This document shows, piece after piece, positions 6,149 through 9,267 of a DNA stretch of 9,267 nucleotides (position 1 is the first letter of the stretch; each line of letters begins with the position of its first letter). A program made the position numbers and the translations under genes. This DNA comes from Bacteroidales bacterium (GTDB taxonomy: Bacteria; Bacteroidota; Bacteroidia; Bacteroidales; Muribaculaceae), in the NCBI GenBank assembly GCA_004552725.1, contig SFNM01000077.1:1-9267 (forward strand), given 5' to 3'. Under the pieces are notes generated by a model. That model made no database searches, was not told the DNA's origin, and was given only the letters and a program-made list of their open reading frames with translations.

Positions 6149-7798
6149 ATGGCAACAAAACCGTTTAAATACCAACCGATGTTTCCGCTCGGAAAAGATA
6201 CTACCGAGTACTATCATCTTACATCCGACTATGTAAAAGTAGAAAACTGGGGCGGTCACGAATTTTTGGTGATTGATCCCGAAGCGCTTACAGTATTGGC
6301 TCGTCAATGTACGCACGACAACGCGTTTATGCTTCGTCGCGAGCACAATGCAATGGTGGCCTCAATTCTCAACGACCCCGAAGCGAGCGAAAACGATAAG
6401 TTTGTGGCTCTCACAATGCTTCGTAATGCAGAAGTGGCAGCGAAAGGTCAACTTCCATTCTGCCAAGACACCGGTACAGCCGTGATCCATGGTGAAAAAG
6501 GTCAATACGTGTTCACCGGATGCGACGATGCCGAGTATCTTTCGAAAGGTGTGTATCTCACATACACAGAAGACAACCTTCGCTATAGTCAAAACGCTCC
6601 CTTGTCGATGTATGAAGAAGTCAACACCGGTTGCAACCTTCCCGCTCAAATCGATATCCATGCCGGTGAGGACGATGAATACCACTTCCTTTTTGTGGCA
6701 AAAGGTGGCGGCTCTGCTAACAAGACTTATCTTTACCAAGAAACCAAGGCGTTGCTCAATCCCGACCGCCTTATTCCGTTTTTAGTGGAAAAAATGCGTT
6801 CGTTGGGCACTGCCGCTTGCCCTCCCTATCATATCGCTTTCGTAATCGGTGGCACCTCTGCCGAGAAGAACCTTGAAGTGGTGAAGAAGGCATCGGTGAA
6901 ATATCTCGATAACCTGCCCACAAAAGGCAACGAACTCGGTCACGCATTCCGCGACATCGAACTCGAAGCCATCCTCAAAAAAGAAGCCGAACGCCTTGGC
7001 CTCGGTGCTCAATTCGGTGGCAAGGCTTTTGCCCACGACATACGCGTGGTGCGTCTGCCCCGTCACGGAGCTTCCTGCCCCGTTGGACTCGGCGTAAGTT
7101 GCTCTGCTGACCGTAACATCAAGGCCAAAATCAATCGCGAAGGACTTTGGATTGAACGTCTCGATTCCAATCCCGGTGAACTCATTCCGGAAGAACTTCG
7201 CAAACCGGGCGAAAACAAGGCCGTTCAGATTGACCTTAACCGCCCGATGGCTGAAGTGTTGGCCGAACTGACGAAGTACCCTGTGTCGACTCGCTTGTCG
7301 CTCCGCGGCACCATTATCGTAGGTCGCGACATCGCCCATGCAAAAATTAAAGATCGTCTCGACAAAGGAGAACCGATGCCACAATACCTCAAGGATCACC
7401 CCATCTACTATGCCGGTCCGGCAAAAACTCCCGAAGGTATGCCTTCCGGTTCGTTCGGACCGACCACAGCAGGTCGTATGGACTCATACGTAGACCAATT
7501 CCAGGCAGCAGGTGGCGCTATGATTATGATTGCCAAGGGCAACCGCTCGCAACAGGTTACTGACGCTTGCAAGCGCCATGGTGGCTTCTACCTCGGATCC
7601 ATCGGTGGTCCGGCTGCTGTGTTGGCTCAAAACTCTATCAAGAAAGTGGAACTTCTCGAATATCCCGAGCTCGGAATGGAGGCCATCTGGAAAATCGAAG
7701 TCGAAGACTTCCCTGCATTCATCCTCGTTGATGACAAAGGCAACGACTTCTTCACACAAATCTTTGCCAAGTGTCAAGGTTGCGCCCTCAAGAAATAA
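6149..7798 (+). CDS. fumA: Fumarate hydratase, class I (iron-sulfur type)
   Basis: Cytoplasmic enzyme that reversibly hydrates fumarate to L-malate using an oxygen-sensitive [4Fe-4S] cluster. In Bacteroidales it runs in the malate-to-fumarate direction to feed fumarate reductase and succinate formation. The 549-residue length matches E. coli FumA/FumB (about 548). The three cluster cysteines fall at the same numbers I recall for E. coli FumA: C105 (LPFCQDTGTA), C224 (GTAACPPYHIAFVIGGTSAE) and C318 (SCPVGLGVSCSADRN). The N-terminal catalytic domain covers about 50-325, and the C-terminal domain carries PSGSFGPTTAGRMDSYVDQF and MIMIAKGNRS, typical of the family. The gene has its own promoter and terminator, so it is a single-gene unit next to, and not part of, the polysaccharide locus. 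The ATG at 6149 is preceded by an A-rich leader and gives the family's usual N terminus. Confidence 0.96.
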   Translation: MATKPFKYQPMFPLGKDTTEYYHLTSDYVKVENWGGHEFLVIDPEALTVLARQCTHDNAFMLRREHNAMVASILNDPEASENDKFVALTMLRNAEVAAKGQLPFCQDTGTAVIHGEKGQYVFTGCDDAEYLSKGVYLTYTEDNLRYSQNAPLSMYEEVNTGCNLPAQIDIHAGEDDEYHFLFVAKGGGSANKTYLYQETKALLNPDRLIPFLVEKMRSLGTAACPPYHIAFVIGGTSAEKNLEVVKKASVKYLDNLPTKGNELGHAFRDIELEAILKKEAERLGLGAQFGGKAFAHDIRVVRLPRHGASCPVGLGVSCSADRNIKAKINREGLWIERLDSNPGELIPEELRKPGENKAVQIDLNRPMAEVLAELTKYPVSTRLSLRGTIIVGRDIAHAKIKDRLDKGEPMPQYLKDHPIYYAGPAKTPEGMPSGSFGPTTAGRMDSYVDQFQAAGGAMIMIAKGNRSQQVTDACKRHGGFYLGSIGGPAAVLAQNSIKKVELLEYPELGMEAIWKIEVEDFPAFILVDDKGNDFFTQIFAKCQGCALKK

Positions 7799-7818
7799 TT
7801 ATCATACCTGAATAAACC

Positions 7819-7853
7819 AACGGGCTGCCTAACGTGGTGTTAGGCAGCCCGTT
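7819..7853. terminator. Perfect stem-loop terminator between convergent genes
   Basis: AACGGGCTGCCTAAC (7819-7833) pairs perfectly with GTTAGGCAGCCCGTT (7839-7853), giving a 15-bp stem with loop GTGGT. The + strand continues with TTTAGATTTAT. The - strand continues with GGTTTATTC, a poorer T-run. It lies 20 bases after the fumarase stop and 21 bases beyond the end of the oppositely oriented lipoprotein gene, so it probably ends both transcripts, more strongly for fumarase. Confidence 0.9.
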
Positions 7854-7874
7854 TTAGATTTATGTCAGTTGTGA

Positions 7875-8777
7875 TTATTCGTTGTTGAGGAGTAATTGAT
7901 AGGAGTCGAAATCTACTTTGGCATTGACTTCGTAAGTGGCTAAGCCACGGAAATTGCATTTAAAGGAGATAGTGCCACCTTTGCCGGGAGTGATGTAGAT
8001 ATTGAGATCGGAGATTGCGTATGAGGGTTGAGGGGTGCCGGCAATTTCGGGGATAAGCGATTGATTGCGCACAGCAACTGAACCATCAGGCTCGAAAGCC
8101 ATAGGCACTTCGATGAAATTGATATCGAGTGCCGGCATCTTTTCGGCGAAAGCAGCCTTGGTGATGTTGAGGTTTGCTACTTGGGTGGATACATCAAATG
8201 AGAAGGTGTATCCGGTTTTGGAACTGATAAAAGATTCGCCATTGGCATTGGTTGTGCTGGTGATGCCGCTCATAAACATAGGAGCGCGAGAGCCGCACAC
8301 TTTGAATCGATTGTCAATCACGAATGAGAATTCTAAAGCGGGATCGTATGCTCCTACATATTCAGCGAAGTCCAAACGGTCGAGCCAGCGCATTTTTAAG
8401 TTGGTAATTGACACTTGAGTTTGGGTAGATAGTGCTGCTTGAGGATTGGCTAATATGATTTCCGACCATTTATCAGAGGCGATAGTCCATTTCATATCGC
8501 TGAGGGTGAGGTTGGGGTAAGCAGATCCGTTGAGCGAAAGACCGCTAATTGATACAGTGGCTTTAGGGTTGGTCCAGTTCAACTCTGTTTTGATAGTAAT
8601 TGGAGTGCAAACGGATTGATTTCCATTTTGGAGGTCGGTTACGACGGCATAACAACGAAGGAAAGTTTGTTCGGTAATAGTATCTTCATTAGGCTCATCG
8701 TCGTCGTTGCACGCTGTGAAGGCTGCGGAGCATACAAGCAAAGCCATCAGCGCAAAAATAGATTTTAGTTTAAACAT
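7875..8777 (-). CDS. Lipoprotein of unknown function, probably surface-exposed
   Basis: I do not recognise the family of this 300-residue protein. The N terminus MFKLKSIFALMALLVCSAAF has two lysines and a hydrophobic core, followed by FTAC with the lipidated cysteine at 23. The mature protein begins CNDDDEP. Such an acidic run right after the cysteine resembles the lipoprotein export signal that sends Bacteroidetes lipoproteins to the outer face of the outer membrane. The rest is rich in alternating polar and hydrophobic stretches with many Ser, Thr and Asn (for example SISGLSLNGSAYPNLTLSDM), suggesting mostly beta structure, and ends DFDSYQLLLNNE. It lies 82 bases downstream of a TonB-dependent-receptor-like gene on the same strand, so a role in binding or delivering that receptor's ligand is a reasonable inference. 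No catalytic motif was found. A free-standing secreted binding or adhesion protein is also possible. Confidence 0.85.
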   Translation of the reverse strand: MFKLKSIFALMALLVCSAAFTACNDDDEPNEDTITEQTFLRCYAVVTDLQNGNQSVCTPITIKTELNWTNPKATVSISGLSLNGSAYPNLTLSDMKWTIASDKWSEIILANPQAALSTQTQVSITNLKMRWLDRLDFAEYVGAYDPALEFSFVIDNRFKVCGSRAPMFMSGITSTTNANGESFISSKTGYTFSFDVSTQVANLNITKAAFAEKMPALDINFIEVPMAFEPDGSVAVRNQSLIPEIAGTPQPSYAISDLNIYITPGKGGTISFKCNFRGLATYEVNAKVDFDSYQLLLNNE

Positions 8778-8813
8778 AAGTATTAATTATGATTGAAAAT
8801 TTTAATTTGAGTG

Positions 8814-8821
8814 TAAAGTTA
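8814..8821 (-). promoter_or_regulatory. Tentative -7-like element upstream of lipoprotein
   Basis: Read on the - strand, TAACTTTA matches seven of eight positions of the Bacteroidetes -7 consensus TAnnTTTG, and it lies about 36 bases before the lipoprotein start in an AT-rich gap. No TTTG was found at the expected -33 distance, so co-transcription with the upstream receptor gene is at least as likely. Confidence 0.25.
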
Positions 8822-8859
8822 CAAATAATCTATGAATTAGCGTGTGTGATTAACTATTT

Positions 8860-9267
8860 TTAGAGAAAAATAGAGAACGACGCACCGAATTGGGCTGTGG
8901 GTGCTTGTTGCACAAATTCGTGTCCGATGGATTTAAAATAGAACGTATTATAATGAGTCGAAGTGATATTTTCACCCCAAACTCGGATGGACGTGTGCTC
9001 GTTGCGCAAGGATATGGAAAAGCCGGGCAGAAGGTAGAATGGTTGCGAAAGAGTGTTGGCTTCGTTCCACATTATGTCCCCTACTCCGCGCAAATGTGCT
9101 GAAAAAGATGGTCTGTAATTGCCAATGTTGTAGGGAATTCGCCATAAAGCAGATACAAAGGCGGTGTGGGTTGGTACGTAGGGCAATCGTTTGCCGGCAT
9201 AGTCGTTGATGCCATCATTGTAACGATGGAATGTGGCGTGTGTGTAGCCATACGAACCGGAAAGTTC
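8860..9267 (-). CDS. TonB-dependent-receptor-like outer-membrane barrel (C-terminal part)
   Basis: The last 135 codons and the TAA stop are present; the reading frame stays open to the window edge and the start lies beyond it. The visible peptide begins ELSGSYGYTHATFHRY and continues YAGKRLPYVPTHTAFVSALW. The 'G.RLPYVP.HT' turn between strands is typical of the late barrel strands of TonB-dependent receptors. It is followed by alternating strands such as PGFSISLRNEHTSIRVWGEN and the terminal strand QFGASFSIFL. This is the end of a 22-stranded barrel that imports ligands such as metal chelates, vitamins or glycans with energy from TonB. The plug domain and any SusC-type N-terminal extension are outside the window, so the ligand class is unknown. 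An internal TTG (9186) could look like a start but is mid-barrel. The downstream lipoprotein gene suggests a receptor-lipoprotein pair. Confidence 0.8.
   Translation of the reverse strand, partial: ELSGSYGYTHATFHRYNDGINDYAGKRLPYVPTHTAFVSALWRIPYNIGNYRPSFSAHLRGVGDIMWNEANTLSQPFYLLPGFSISLRNEHTSIRVWGENITSTHYNTFYFKSIGHEFVQQAPTAQFGASFSIFL

Noticed and set aside
6782..7399. A 205-codon open frame on the - strand inside fumarase
   Set aside because: It lies entirely within the strongly supported fumarase gene and has no domain-like features.
1..9267. CRISPR array, tRNA or rRNA genes, insertion sequences or invertible promoter repeats
   Set aside because: By eye I found no regularly spaced repeats, cloverleaf-like sequence, transposase reading frame or long inverted repeats around a promoter. 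A tRNA scan and repeat search would be needed to be certain.

Overview
The window looks like chromosomal DNA of a member of the Bacteroidales, possibly close to Muribaculaceae or Prevotella (the family-level guess is weak). Three things support this. The one clear promoter has the Bacteroidetes form TTTG-N20-TAnnTTTG. The lipoprotein carries an acidic run directly after the lipidated cysteine, as in Bacteroidetes surface lipoproteins. An outer-membrane receptor of the TonB-dependent type sits directly upstream of that lipoprotein. Start codons are preceded by A/T-rich sequence rather than strong Shine-Dalgarno sites.

Bases 1-6040 are the end of a surface-polysaccharide or glycoconjugate locus, all on the + strand. 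It begins with the last 37 codons of a nucleotide-sugar epimerase of the UDP-glucuronate 4-epimerase type. This overlaps UDP-glucose 6-dehydrogenase (ugd) by ATGA. Together these two would turn UDP-glucose into UDP-glucuronate and then UDP-galacturonate. Next come a GT4 glycosyltransferase (1496-2524), a second GT4 enzyme with a cysteine cluster (2615-3862), a radical SAM enzyme with an abbreviated SPASM-like tail (3872-4930), and a GT4 enzyme with a DUF1972-type N terminus (4940-6040). The last three are 9 bases apart and probably co-transcribed. No flippase, polymerase or chain-length regulator lies in the window, so only part of the locus is seen. The most unusual member is the radical SAM enzyme, set between two glycosyltransferases with no peptide substrate gene nearby.

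Bases 6041-7853 hold a separate housekeeping unit: a weak terminator-like hairpin, a textbook Bacteroidetes promoter overlapped by a 9-base inverted repeat, a complete class I (iron-sulfur) fumarase, and a perfect 15-bp stem-loop terminator. The terminator stands between convergent genes.

Bases 7854-9267 are on the - strand: the 3' end of a TonB-dependent-receptor-like outer-membrane barrel, then an 82-base gap, then a lipoprotein of unknown function. The pair may be an uptake system whose ligand cannot be told from this sequence.

Base composition is patchy across the polysaccharide locus. The second glycosyltransferase and its flanks are AT-rich, while the first and last glycosyltransferases are C-rich until close to their 3' ends, where composition drops sharply. 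This fits a locus assembled by recombination. It is based on hand counts of single 60-base rows, not a full calculation.
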